Below, one piece after another: positions 8,255 through 17,285 of a DNA stretch of 64,000 nucleotides (the first letter of the stretch is position 1; each line of letters starts with the position of its first letter). The notes under the pieces were generated by a model, which worked only from the letters and a program-made list of their open reading frames with translations, made no database searches and had not been told where the DNA came from. The stretch comes from JBEIHX01 sp040381075 (GTDB taxonomy: Bacteria > Pseudomonadota > Alphaproteobacteria > Caulobacterales > Aquidulcibacteraceae). The position numbers and the translations under genes are program-made. Where the stretch lies: NCBI GenBank assembly GCA_040381075.1, contig JBEIHX010000002.1, positions 1-64,000 of the forward strand. The letters run 5' to 3'.

Positions 8255-9880
8255 ATGAAACGCTCATCATTTGGCGCTCCCAAGGCGAACAACGGCAGGA
8301 TGGCGCACGTGCGGCCAGACATCTCCGCGGCTGGCGCGGCGCTCGACGCCGAGATGTCCGGCGAGGGCCGTCAGTCGGCAGCCCATGACGGGCGCGGTTC
8401 CGCCCATCCGTCGTTGACCGGCCACCTGCGCCTGCCAGAGCAGACAGCCGCCGAAACTGGGTACGCGCGTCGCTCCCGGGTCTACAAGATTGCGCTCGTT
8501 CGGGTCTTCCAGACGCTGGACGCGATCGCGGTGTTTGTGTCGCTCGGACTGGCGTTCGGGGCAGCTTATGGGATCAGCATGTGGACCGCGCCGGTCTATA
8601 CGGCCGCCCCACATGTCCTGGCGGGTCTGGCCTTCCTGTGGGCGCTGGCTGTCGCCGACATCTACGCCTTCCCCTATCGGCGACGCACGCTGGGACATGT
8701 CGCCACAGTTCTGGGCGCCACAGTGGTCGCTGGGGTCGCCGGCGTCCTGGCGGGCGCGCCCCTGCTGACATGGAAAGCGCCCGGCGAGCTCGGCCCAGGA
8801 CTCCTGGCTGCTGCAGCAGCGCTCACAGGCCTTCATGCAATCTATATTGTCGTCGTCCGCTGGCTCACACGCCAGGGGCGGTTTTCGGAAAACGTGGTCA
8901 TTGTCGGGGCGACCCCAAACGCCCGCACCCTGATCGCCCGCAACAATGAACGCGGTGATCTGAATGTGCTCGGCGTCTTCGACGATCGGGCGTCGCGCGC
9001 GCCCACATCCATTTGCGGCGTGCCGGTCATCGGGGACACGGCAGCGCTGTTGGCGTGGGACCGTCTGCCCCAGGTCGACCGCATCATAATTACCGTGTCC
9101 AGCAGCGCTCAAAGCAGGGTTCGCGACCTGATCGACAGATTGCGACTACTGCCGAACGGCGTCGCCCTCCTGCTTGACATCGACGGGTTCAATCCTGAAC
9201 GCACCTCCCTCGCGGAAATCGCCAACGCCCCAATCGCCATGGTGTCCGGCTGGGAGAGCGATGATAAACGTGCGTTTGCCAAAAGGGTCCAGGACGTCGC
9301 CGTCGCCAGCGCCATGCTGCTCGCATTCGCTCCGGTCATGCTTGTCATTGCACTGCTTATACCAATGGACAGCCCAGGACCGATTTTCTTCCGTCAGAGA
9401 CGTCATGGCTTCAATAATGAAGTTATCCGCGTCTGGAAATTCCGCTCGATGCATGCGACGCCGGATCGGGACGAAAGCAGTCGGATCCAAAATCAGGTCA
9501 GGCACGCTGATCCGCGGGTCACCCGTATCGGTCGCTTCCTGCGCCGATCCAGCCTCGACGAACTCCCGCAGCTTTTCAACGTCCTGGCCGGCGAGATGTC
9601 GATCGTGGGGCCGCGACCCCACGCGGTTGGGATGCGGACCGGAGACGTAGAGAGCCATCTGCTCGTTGCAGAATATGCCCATCGTCATCGCGTCAAGCCT
9701 GGAATAACAGGCTGGGCCCAGATCCACGGCTCCCGAGGTCCGGTAAACACGCCAGAGGATGTCCGCGAACGTGTGCGCCTTGATATCGAGTATATCGATC
9801 GCGCGAGCCTCTGGCTGGACCTGCTCATCATCCTGCGTACGGCGCCCAGTCTCCTGGGCGACGCCCGCCGTCCGCGCTGA
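8255..9880 (+). CDS. hfsE: undecaprenyl-phosphate glycosylphosphotransferase initiating exopolysaccharide/holdfast synthesis (HfsE/PssY-like)
   Basis: 541 aa. After a polar N-terminus there are about four membrane segments (residues 85-215). Then comes a CoA-binding-like Rossmann domain (NVVIVGATPNARTLIARN), another membrane segment, and the bacterial sugar transferase domain with PIFFRQRRHGFNNE, VWKFRSMH, the DPRVTRIGRFLRRSSLDELPQ block and MSIVGPRPHAV. It would transfer a hexose-1-phosphate to undecaprenyl phosphate at the inner membrane, the first step of Wzx/Wzy-type assembly. It leads a four-gene plus-strand operon with flippase and two glycosyltransferases, the hfsE-F-G arrangement. A second start at 8300 is possible. 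Confidence 0.85.
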   Translation: MKRSSFGAPKANNGRMAHVRPDISAAGAALDAEMSGEGRQSAAHDGRGSAHPSLTGHLRLPEQTAAETGYARRSRVYKIALVRVFQTLDAIAVFVSLGLAFGAAYGISMWTAPVYTAAPHVLAGLAFLWALAVADIYAFPYRRRTLGHVATVLGATVVAGVAGVLAGAPLLTWKAPGELGPGLLAAAAALTGLHAIYIVVVRWLTRQGRFSENVVIVGATPNARTLIARNNERGDLNVLGVFDDRASRAPTSICGVPVIGDTAALLAWDRLPQVDRIIITVSSSAQSRVRDLIDRLRLLPNGVALLLDIDGFNPERTSLAEIANAPIAMVSGWESDDKRAFAKRVQDVAVASAMLLAFAPVMLVIALLIPMDSPGPIFFRQRRHGFNNEVIRVWKFRSMHATPDRDESSRIQNQVRHADPRVTRIGRFLRRSSLDELPQLFNVLAGEMSIVGPRPHAVGMRTGDVESHLLVAEYAHRHRVKPGITGWAQIHGSRGPVNTPEDVRERVRLDIEYIDRASLWLDLLIILRTAPSLLGDARRPR

Positions 9881-9885
9881 CGCGC

Positions 9886-11334
9886 ATGCTCAGCCGCCAC
9901 CTCCTCGGCTATCTGCCGGTCAATCTCGCCCAGGCGATCGTCGCTTTCGGGTCGATCTACCTGTTCACCCGGGTCTTGCCGCCAGCGGACTATGGCCGGT
10001 ATGCCCTGGTTCTGGCCGCCGCAGGGCTTATCCACACCATAGCCTTCACTTGGGTCGAAGCAGCGGCCCACCGGTTCTACGCTGAGGCGGACGAAAAGGG
10101 CTCGAAGGCAGATCACTTCGCGACCCTTCTGCGGCTTTGGCTCGCAGCGGCCATACCCGCCACAGTGGGCGTGGCGGGACTTCTTCTCCTGTCGCCATTG
10201 GCGGCGGACATGCAGGCTGCGGCAGGCTTTGCAGCAGGCTCGATCCTGTTTCGCTCACTGTTGCGCGTGGCGCTCGAGTCACGCCGGGCGGCGCGCCACG
10301 TGGGGCGCTACTCGCTGATCGAGTCACTTCATGTTCTCGGCGGTTTCATCCTTGGTTTGAGCCTGATCCTGACAACCGACATGAGATCTGCCGGGCCTTT
10401 CGTTGGGCTTCTTGTCGCCGCCGCCACCATAGTGATTTTCGAACTTCCCTGGCTGAGGGCCCAGGTTCGGGGCGGACGATTCAGTCCCCAGCGGTCAAAG
10501 GTCTATCTCGCGTACGGCGCAGCACTGTCAGGCGCCTTCGCCCTTGAACAGGTTCTCGCCGTCTCCGATCGTTTTTTCATCGCGCACTTTCTGGGCGAAG
10601 AGGCGCTCGCGAGCTACGCGGCCGGCTACGGCCTCGCGGTGCGCGGCCTGGACCTTCTGTTCGTCTGGGCATCGACAGCGATCGCACCGCTGCTTGTCGC
10701 CCGATACGAGGGGCAAGGAGTTGACGCCGCCCGTAGCATGGCGAAAAGCTCAGTACGTGCAATGCTTGCGGTAAGCGTTCCAGCTGCTGTCGGCATTGCG
10801 GCGGTAGCCCGTCCGCTGGCCGAGGTTCTGGTGGGCCCAGCACTCGCAACGGAGGCGGCGCGCATCATCCCCTTCGTGACCGCTGCCGGTCTCGCGGCCG
10901 GTTTCATCACGCACTATCTTGCAGAAGCGTTCCTGCTGACCCGGCGCACCGGACTCAGGGTCCTGCTGCTATGCCCTGCTGTCGTGGTCAATATCGGTTT
11001 GAATGCGACCTTGATCCCACATTTTGGCGTCAACGGAGCAATTGCTTCAACGCTCATCGCGTACTGGCTCGCTGCTGTGCTGCTTTATCTCGGCGCACGC
11101 CGACTTATGGGCCTGCCCTTCCCATTGGACGCGGCTGTGCGGGTGCTGGCTGCGGCTGGAATCATGGCAGGCTCCGTTGCCCTGCTGCCCGCGATTGGCG
11201 GCCTTCCTGAGCTGCTTCTCAAGTCAGCCTGCGGCGCCCTTGTCTATGTCATCGCCGCTGTCGCGCTGAACGCAGCCGGGGTGCGCGACGCGCTGGTGTC
11301 CTGGCTTCCACCGCGACAGGCGCACGCGCCATGA
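9886..11334 (+). CDS. hfsF: polysaccharide flippase, Wzx/HfsF-like (MATE/MOP superfamily)
   Basis: 482 aa with 12 to 14 hydrophobic segments spread over the whole length. The start HLLGYLPVNLAQAIVAFGSIYLFTRVLPPADYGRYAL is the typical opening of Wzx-type oligosaccharide flippases (tr.l.p.dyG.ya). The C-terminal half includes LIPHFGVNGAIASTLIAYWLAA, another family hallmark. It would move the lipid-linked repeat unit to the periplasm. It begins 6 nt after the transferase stop and overlaps the next gene by 4 nt, so it belongs to the same operon. The hfs name rests on synteny. Confidence 0.82.
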   Translation: MLSRHLLGYLPVNLAQAIVAFGSIYLFTRVLPPADYGRYALVLAAAGLIHTIAFTWVEAAAHRFYAEADEKGSKADHFATLLRLWLAAAIPATVGVAGLLLLSPLAADMQAAAGFAAGSILFRSLLRVALESRRAARHVGRYSLIESLHVLGGFILGLSLILTTDMRSAGPFVGLLVAAATIVIFELPWLRAQVRGGRFSPQRSKVYLAYGAALSGAFALEQVLAVSDRFFIAHFLGEEALASYAAGYGLAVRGLDLLFVWASTAIAPLLVARYEGQGVDAARSMAKSSVRAMLAVSVPAAVGIAAVARPLAEVLVGPALATEAARIIPFVTAAGLAAGFITHYLAEAFLLTRRTGLRVLLLCPAVVVNIGLNATLIPHFGVNGAIASTLIAYWLAAVLLYLGARRLMGLPFPLDAAVRVLAAAGIMAGSVALLPAIGGLPELLLKSACGALVYVIAAVALNAAGVRDALVSWLPPRQAHAP

Positions 11335-12293
11335 CCACGCCATCTGCCATCCTCGAGACTGGGGTCCGCATCCCCAACGCCCTCTGGCCTGGCGCCTCGC
11401 CGATCCTGTCCATCCTGGCGCCCTTCCACCGCGACGATCCGCGCCCGCTGCTTGATGACCTCACGGCCTGCTTTGACGGCGTCCCGGATCAGAGCGTCGA
11501 GCTCGTGCTGATTGACGACGGAACGCCGGGGGAGGATCTGTTCAATCACGTGCGCGAGCGTCTGCGCGCGTTCCCGGCGCCCTGCCTTGCCATCCGTCTC
11601 TTCCGTAATGTCGGACGCGCCAGCGCCCGCAACCAGCTGCTTCGTCAGGCGCGGGGTGAGTATTTCCTCCTTCTTGATGCTGACATGTCGCCCAATACGC
11701 CCGATTTCCTGAAACGTTATCTTGAGGTCATTGCGCACGGCGCAGCAGACATCGCCTTTGGCGGCTTTACGGTGGCGCGCGCTCCTGACACGCGGGAGAC
11801 GGCGCTGCACCGCGCGCATGCGCAACAATACGATTGCCTGCCGGCGTGCGCCCGCGGGCCGCAGCACGTCTACACCAGTAATGTGCTGGTGCGGCGGGCC
11901 GTCATGGATGTGGCGCCATTCGATGAGTCGTTTGTCGGCTGGGGCTGGGAGGATGTGGACTGGGGGCTGCGCGCCCAGGAGCAAAACATGCGCCTGGTCC
12001 ACATTGACAATCCTGCCACGCATATGGGCCTTGATGACTGCGACGCCTTGCTGGGAAAGTCTGCGGGCGCCGGACATAACTTCCGCCGACTGATTGAAAA
12101 GCATCCCGAAGCAAGCCGCCGTTGGCCTGCCCGCCAGGCGGCGGAATTCTTGCTCAACCTGCCAGGTCAACGCCTTGCACGCCCGGTATTGAGGGCCGTT
12201 GTCCAGGATCGCGCAGGCTTGATGCCGATGGCCGTGCGCATCTGGGCCCTGAAGCTCTGGCGGGCTTCCCACGCAGCACAGGCGCTGAAATGA
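11331..12293 (+). CDS. family 2 glycosyltransferase
   Basis: 320 aa. The GT-A fold starts at about residue 22 (SPILSILAPFHRDDP). It has the nucleotide-binding ELVLIDDGTPG block, the RNVGRASARNQLL helix and the metal-binding LLDADMSPN (DxD-like). The acceptor and catalytic region VGWGWEDVDWGLRA matches the C-terminal galactosyltransferase-type ED motif. It would extend the lipid-linked repeat unit in the cytoplasm. It overlaps the flippase stop (ATGA) and the next glycosyltransferase start (ATGA). Sugar specificity cannot be read. Confidence 0.85.
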   Translation: MTTPSAILETGVRIPNALWPGASPILSILAPFHRDDPRPLLDDLTACFDGVPDQSVELVLIDDGTPGEDLFNHVRERLRAFPAPCLAIRLFRNVGRASARNQLLRQARGEYFLLLDADMSPNTPDFLKRYLEVIAHGAADIAFGGFTVARAPDTRETALHRAHAQQYDCLPACARGPQHVYTSNVLVRRAVMDVAPFDESFVGWGWEDVDWGLRAQEQNMRLVHIDNPATHMGLDDCDALLGKSAGAGHNFRRLIEKHPEASRRWPARQAAEFLLNLPGQRLARPVLRAVVQDRAGLMPMAVRIWALKLWRASHAAQALK

Positions 12294-13234
12294 CGGGGCT
12301 TAGCGTCATCATTCCCACATTTCGCCGCCCCGACGGCCTGCAGCGCGCCGTGCAAAGTCTGGAAAGGCAAATCAACGCGCCCGCGTTTGAGGTGGTGATT
12401 GTTGATAACTCGCCCGAAGCTTGCGCGCAGGAGACGGTGCGAGCGCTTGGCCAGACACTCGCGAAGCCACTCGTTTATGTCCATGAACCGGCGCCGGGCG
12501 TCGCCAACGCCCGCAATGCAGGCGTCGCCGCCGCGAGCGGAGACTTGGTTGCATTCCTAGACGACGACGAAGAAGCGAGTCCGGTTTGGCTCTCTGCACT
12601 GCTCGAAACCCGCAGTAAGTTCGCCGCAAGCGTGGTGTTTGGCCCGATTGAAGCTGTTGTTCCGCCGACGGTGCGCAGGCATCGAGACTATTTCCAAAAG
12701 TTTTTCTCGCGCGTCGGTGCGGCGACAGACATCTGGCTTGATCATCCCTTCGGGTGTGGCAACTCCTTGATGGTCCGGGCTGACGCGCTGCGCGGGCCAA
12801 AGCCCTTCGACCCGGGATACAACGAGATCGGCGGCGAGGACGACTGGCTCTTCCAGGAACTGGCGGCCCGTGGCATACGCTTCGCGTGGGCAGCGGGCGC
12901 TGTATGCCTCGAGCATGTTCCGGAAAGCCGCGCACGACTTTCCTACACGCTGAGGCGCGCTTTCGCCTATGGACAAAGCCCGTGTCAGTTGGCCGCTCAG
13001 ACTGATCCGCCGAATTGGCCTGGCGTAGTGGGCTGGATGATCATCGGCGCGGCGCAAACTGCAGTATATGGCCTGGCGAGCATCGCCACATGGTTTGTCT
13101 CCCCACTCCGGGCGGTGGACCTTCTAGACCGCGCGGTGAGAGGCGCCGGCAAGGTGCTCTGGGCGCCTGTCTTCGTGCCGCGTTTCTATGGCGCGCATCT
13201 GGCCGCCCGCACCCGCACGCAGCTCGTCCGGTAG
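12290..13234 (+). CDS. family 2 glycosyltransferase (HfsG-like position)
   Basis: 314 aa from the ATG at 12290, which overlaps the previous stop. GT2 features are LSVIIPTFRRPDGLQRAV, VVIVDNSP, EPAPGVANARNAGVAAASGDLVAFLDDDEE (donor/metal DDD) and the GGEDDWLFQEL catalytic ED block. A C-terminal amphipathic and hydrophobic stretch (about 245-270) may attach it to the membrane. It ends the plus-strand operon. Its last 111 bases are also coding on the other strand for the end of the 13124-14443 polymerase. Confidence 0.85.
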   Translation: MTGLSVIIPTFRRPDGLQRAVQSLERQINAPAFEVVIVDNSPEACAQETVRALGQTLAKPLVYVHEPAPGVANARNAGVAAASGDLVAFLDDDEEASPVWLSALLETRSKFAASVVFGPIEAVVPPTVRRHRDYFQKFFSRVGAATDIWLDHPFGCGNSLMVRADALRGPKPFDPGYNEIGGEDDWLFQELAARGIRFAWAAGAVCLEHVPESRARLSYTLRRAFAYGQSPCQLAAQTDPPNWPGVVGWMIIGAAQTAVYGLASIATWFVSPLRAVDLLDRAVRGAGKVLWAPVFVPRFYGAHLAARTRTQLVR

Positions 13235-14443
13235 GGCCAGCTTGGCCGCGGTTGCGACGAACAGGACCCAGGACAGATCATTGTGTTGAAAGATGGCGCT
13301 CTCCGAAAGCGATACCATCAAGAAGCCCATTGGCATGACGATGGTCCACCACGGCGTGGCAATGGAGCTGTCGGAAAGCCGCCGTATGGCAAGGGCGAGG
13401 GAGAGCAGGCATTGCAGTGCGAACAGCACTGCACCACCCAGACCAAGACCCAGCATCACTTCGACCCAGCCATTATGGGCGGTTGGAACCTGCCACTCCA
13501 ATATGCGTCGCACGGTGACGGCAGGTCCATCTGGATCACGCCAGAAGGCGCCATACCCATAGCCGGTGGCCAGGCGTTCCTCGATCAACGGCCACAGCAC
13601 CGCCCATAAATCCGCACGGCCTGTCAGGGTCATATCCCGGCCGATCAGCCCAAGCGCGAGATCCGGCGCGAACGCAACAAAGCCGATCAGCGCCCCCGCA
13701 ATGGCTGTCCCTGTCCAGACTGTTGCGATCGCGATGATTGGCCCGCGCCGGACAATCCAGATAAGACAAGCCATTCCCATGCAGGCGGCAAGCGTCAGAA
13801 GAGCGGTGCGTGACGTACACAGGATGACGAGCCCGACGCTCAGGGCCGCGCCGCCGGCCCACACAACGGCATGCTTGCGGTCAATCGCCGCCGCGCTGAG
13901 GCAGGCGATGACGCCGCGCGTCATCATTGAGCCGAGCGTGTTCTTCTCCCACCACAGACCAGCCCAGGCCCCTGGATGGGGATCGCCCATGACCCCGATG
14001 GCGGGGAACGCGATGGCCATGACATAGGACCCTGCGGCAAGCGCCAGAAAGACAGAGGCGACGAGGCGCAACAGCCATAGCCACGAATAGCGCGCCGCAA
14101 CCGCGACGGCGAAGAGCATGGTGCCAGCGATCGCGATGATGCGCCGCAGCGTAACTTCCGGCATGATCGACCAGGAGAGCGAGACCGCAGCAAGCCCCAC
14201 CATCGCCACCAGAAACACCGCACCAAGAGCGCCCTTCAGGAAACGGCCCCGGCTGAGGAATGCAAGCGCCACGCCCGTCAGGTAAACCGGCGGCCACAGC
14301 AGACGCAGCAGCGGCGAGCCGTCCGGATCGGTCGGCGATGCGAGCAGCTGCACGACAAGTCCATTCGAGAGCATCAGCAGGCACCCGAAAACCGCAATGC
14401 GCTCGCCCCAGCCGGGCGTGACGGAGGGGTGGTGCGGGGTCAT
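13124..14443 (-). CDS. O-antigen polymerase/ligase-like Wzy protein, copy 1
   Basis: 439 aa with about 10 to 11 membrane segments. The large periplasmic loop region GYGYGAFWRDPDG, then PTAHNGWVEVMLGLGLGG, is the Wzy_C/O-antigen ligase signature (H-N...E). It is strikingly similar to the 15283-16602 protein along almost the whole length (shared blocks SPLLRLLWPPVYL, DPHPGAWAGLWWEKN, LIGRD..LTGRADLW). The two diverge only after ALPD near residue 410. The C-terminal tail lies on the opposite strand of the convergent glycosyltransferase gene, so the tail may be relaxed or recently acquired. It would polymerise repeat units. Confidence 0.82.
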   Translation of the reverse strand: MTPHHPSVTPGWGERIAVFGCLLMLSNGLVVQLLASPTDPDGSPLLRLLWPPVYLTGVALAFLSRGRFLKGALGAVFLVAMVGLAAVSLSWSIMPEVTLRRIIAIAGTMLFAVAVAARYSWLWLLRLVASVFLALAAGSYVMAIAFPAIGVMGDPHPGAWAGLWWEKNTLGSMMTRGVIACLSAAAIDRKHAVVWAGGAALSVGLVILCTSRTALLTLAACMGMACLIWIVRRGPIIAIATVWTGTAIAGALIGFVAFAPDLALGLIGRDMTLTGRADLWAVLWPLIEERLATGYGYGAFWRDPDGPAVTVRRILEWQVPTAHNGWVEVMLGLGLGGAVLFALQCLLSLALAIRRLSDSSIATPWWTIVMPMGFLMVSLSESAIFQHNDLSWVLFVATAAKLALPDELRAGAGGQMRAIETRHEDRRPEHLAGASHRAV

Positions 14444-15282
14444 GCGGCCAGGCGGGGGGCGCAGCGGACGTGAAACGCCGGGCGGCGGCGTGCGACGTTG
14501 GCCGACGGGAGCAGGATGCAGCCGAATTCAGCGGCGGGCTGATCATGCGATGCAGTCAGGTGACAGGCGTTTGCAGGTTCAACATGGGCGGCCGGCAGGA
14601 CGCCGGCAGCGGGCGCAGACGTCCCAGGATGGCCACGCCCGCGCTCCGCTGGTTGCGCATCGGCCACGCACGGACAGGCTGGGCAGGGCGCTGCAGCGGC
14701 GTGCTTGCGAGCGCACGCGCCCAACCGCCGATCGTCCCAGCGCGCCCTGCCTGCACGCCGGCGGCTCCCGCCAGGGCCGTTCGTATCAGCGGCGCCCCCC
14801 CTCAGGACCAGCATCGACAACATCGTGGCCATACCAGATCCGGATCGCGCCAGCAGGCGCCGAGCGGGCGCGCCCGGGCTGACGAAGCGCGCCCGAGACG
14901 CCGCACGCGCGCGCCGCCCGGGGACGCCGGCCGGATTGGCCGCTGTGACCTGGTTGTGGGGCCAGTCTCCTGCATCCTCGAGGACCGCCTCAAGATCAGC
15001 CCCAAGGTCAGGCTCCAGATCAGGCGCCAGATCAGGCTCTCTGGCGACTTCTTGGGCGTCCGCGGCGCGAGCCGCTTGCGCGCAGAGCCGCGACGCTCCA
15101 GGGGCGGCCGCCCCATCCCAGCGGACTAAGCCGCTGCTCACAACGCCCCACCACACCTGCCCCCCATCCGCTGCAGCGCTGCTGGAGATGTCGGGTCAAT
15201 CAGTAAACGCAAGTCGACGTCGGTGAAAGACAGCCCTCATTCCTCCGGCAGCGTCATGTGATGGATGTCGATGGGCACGTCA
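14444..15282. other. intergenic region between the two polymerase genes
   Basis: About 840 bases without a convincing gene. Frames on both strands run through it but look like GC-rich noise. On the minus strand, 14990-15050 holds imperfect 12-base repeats (ccagatcaggcg-like) that would read as Pro-Asp-Leu repeats. The region must contain the promoter for polymerase copy 1; I cannot point to one. Confidence 0.4.
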
Positions 15283-16602
15283 TCATATCGATCGCGCATT
15301 GGCAAGCGACACAGGCCGCACGGTGTTCTGCCTTGCCTGTGATCCCAAGGTCGCAGATGACCGTCGGACGCTGGAGAGGCTGACGTCCGGCAGCGCAAGC
15401 TTTGCGGTGGTGACCACGAACAAAGTCCAGGACAATTCATGGTACTGGAAAATCGCGCTCTCGGAGAGCGAGACCATCAAGAAACCCAACGGCATGATTA
15501 TGCACCACCAGGCTGGCCCTATTGACCCGTCAGCGAGCTGGCGAAGGGCAAGCACAAATGAAACAGCGCATTGCAGGGCGAACAGGACCACACCGCCAAA
15601 GCCAAGCCCCAGGAGGACTTCCAGCCATCCATTGTGCGCCATAGGCACCGACCAATCCAGAATTCGTCGTACAATCACAACTGGTCCGTCAGGGTCATGC
15701 CAGAATGCGCCGTAGCCGAACCCGGTTGCGAAACGCTCATGAATCATTGGCGCCAGAACGACCCACAAATCAGCTCGACCGGTCAAACTCAAATCACGCC
15801 CGATGAGCCCAAGCGCCACCTCTGGGGCGAGAGCCACAAAGGCGATAAGCCCCCCTGTCACGGCAGTCCCGGACCAGAGCGTCACGATGGCGGAAATCGG
15901 GCCGCGCCGGATGAGCCAGATAAGGCATGCAACGCCGAGGCAGGCGGTCAGCGCAAGAAGTGAGGTGCGCGAAGTGGAAAGTATGACCAGCCCAATGCTC
16001 AGCGCTGCGCCAGCGCACCACACTGCGCGAAGCCTGCGATCGATCGCCGCGGCGCTTATGCAGGCTATGACGCTGGTGGTCATTATTGATCCGAGTGCGT
16101 TCTTTTCCCACCAGAGGCCGGCCCAAGCGCCAGGATGGGGGTCGCCCATGACCCCAAGGGCGGGAAATGCGAAGGCCATGACGTAGGAGCCGACGGCGAG
16201 TGTGAGGAACACTGACGCGATGATGCGCAGCATCCAGAACCATGAGTACCGCGCTGCAAAGCCGACCGCAAAGAGCATTGTGCCGGAGATCGCAATGACC
16301 CGGCGTAACGTGACCTCCGGCGTGATCGACCAGATGAGAGAAACGGCCGCGAGGCCAACCATGGCCAGGAGAAAGATCGCACCCAGTGACGCCTTGAGAA
16401 AGCGGACGCCGCTTCTGCCTGCCAGAACGGCTCCCATCAGGTATACCGGCGGCCACAGTAGACGCAGGAGCGGCGAGCCATCGGGATCACTCGGCGAGGC
16501 CAGCATCTGCGAGAGCAGCCCGTTCGACAGCAGAAGCAGGCAGCCGTAAACCAGAATGCGTTCGCGCCAGCTTGGAGTGACCGGCGGGCTGAGCGACAGC
16601 AT
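15283..16602 (-). CDS. hfsC: O-antigen polymerase/ligase-like Wzy protein, copy 2 (HfsC position)
   Basis: 439 aa, about 10 to 11 membrane segments, with the same Wzy_C pattern (GFGYGAFWHDPDG, PMAHNGWLEVLLGLGFGG). Its ATG shares one base with the stop of the upstream HfsB-like gene (TGATG), so it is the third gene of an A-B-C operon. In Caulobacter, hfsC lies in this position and encodes a polymerase redundant with hfsI, which makes the nearby copy 1 notable. The symbol rests on synteny. Its C-terminus after ALPD differs completely from copy 1. Confidence 0.82.
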   Translation of the reverse strand: MLSLSPPVTPSWRERILVYGCLLLLSNGLLSQMLASPSDPDGSPLLRLLWPPVYLMGAVLAGRSGVRFLKASLGAIFLLAMVGLAAVSLIWSITPEVTLRRVIAISGTMLFAVGFAARYSWFWMLRIIASVFLTLAVGSYVMAFAFPALGVMGDPHPGAWAGLWWEKNALGSIMTTSVIACISAAAIDRRLRAVWCAGAALSIGLVILSTSRTSLLALTACLGVACLIWLIRRGPISAIVTLWSGTAVTGGLIAFVALAPEVALGLIGRDLSLTGRADLWVVLAPMIHERFATGFGYGAFWHDPDGPVVIVRRILDWSVPMAHNGWLEVLLGLGFGGVVLFALQCAVSFVLALRQLADGSIGPAWWCIIMPLGFLMVSLSESAIFQYHELSWTLFVVTTAKLALPDVSLSSVRRSSATLGSQARQNTVRPVSLANARSI

Positions 16603-17285
16603 CAGGCGAGGCGGGCGAGAAGGGCTGAATCCCGGCGAGCCCGATTGACGAAAACGCCTAGAATACGACCACCCTCGGCGACAATTTCATCCCGCAGGGC
16701 GATCGAGTCCGCCACATCTGCGTTCTCGGCGTCCACGACCAGAATGACGCCGTCAGCCAAAGCTGCAGTTGCAAGACCGACCTTGGAGCGCTCGGCAGGC
16801 GGCGTGTCGATGACGATGAGATCCGCCGCACGGCGTGCAGCTGACCAGTACTCCGGAGCCGGCGCGATCTGCAGCCGGTCGCCAGGATGGACGCTTTCCA
16901 CGCGGCAGCGGCTGACAAAAAGTCGGGTGTTCCCGATCCGATGCAGCGTGACCAGATGGCGGGCGTCAGTGACCCCCACCGCGCGCCAGAACGGGGGCGC
17001 GTTCACGTTTGCATCGCGCGAAGGCCCGGGCGGGCCGAAAGCCTGAACACTTGGCGCTGTCGAGAACGCCTCAAACTGTGCGTTGGCCCACAGATCCAAA
17101 TCGACGAGCCATACCCCACGCGCAGCGGTTTCAGCCGCCAACAGAGCAAGCCCACGCGCCACCGTCGAGGCGCCCTCACCCTGGCGGCTGGCCACGATCT
17201 GCACAACCAGACCATGGGCGCGTCCCCCCATCTGGCCCAGCGCAGCCGCAAGGACAGGGCGCAGCTGCGCGCGCAGATCAACCAT
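16602..17285 (-). CDS. hfsB: kinase-like partner of the chain-length protein (HfsB-like, CpsD/CapB family with degenerate Walker A)
   Basis: 227 aa from the ATG at 17285, which overlaps the HfsA stop by 8 nt. The fold is that of BY-kinase/ParA-like ATPases: QIVASRQGEGASTVARGLALLAAE, then VWLVDLDLWAN (Walker A'), DLIVIDTPPAERS (Walker B-like) and DGVILVVDAENA. The Walker A lysine of GEGK[ST] is Ala here, and no C-terminal tyrosine cluster is present. HfsB of Caulobacter is described as lacking an intact kinase motif, so the change is consistent with a structural role beside HfsA in polymer export. Confidence 0.72.
   Translation of the reverse strand: MVDLRAQLRPVLAAALGQMGGRAHGLVVQIVASRQGEGASTVARGLALLAAETAARGVWLVDLDLWANAQFEAFSTAPSVQAFGPPGPSRDANVNAPPFWRAVGVTDARHLVTLHRIGNTRLFVSRCRVESVHPGDRLQIAPAPEYWSAARRAADLIVIDTPPAERSKVGLATAALADGVILVVDAENADVADSIALRDEIVAEGGRILGVFVNRARRDSALLARLA

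Noticed and set aside
14440..15156. 238-aa minus-strand frame with PDLxPDLEPDL repeats between the two polymerases
   Set aside because: The repeat comes from a short 12-base DNA repeat. The rest of the frame is low-complexity and there is no evidence of selection on it.
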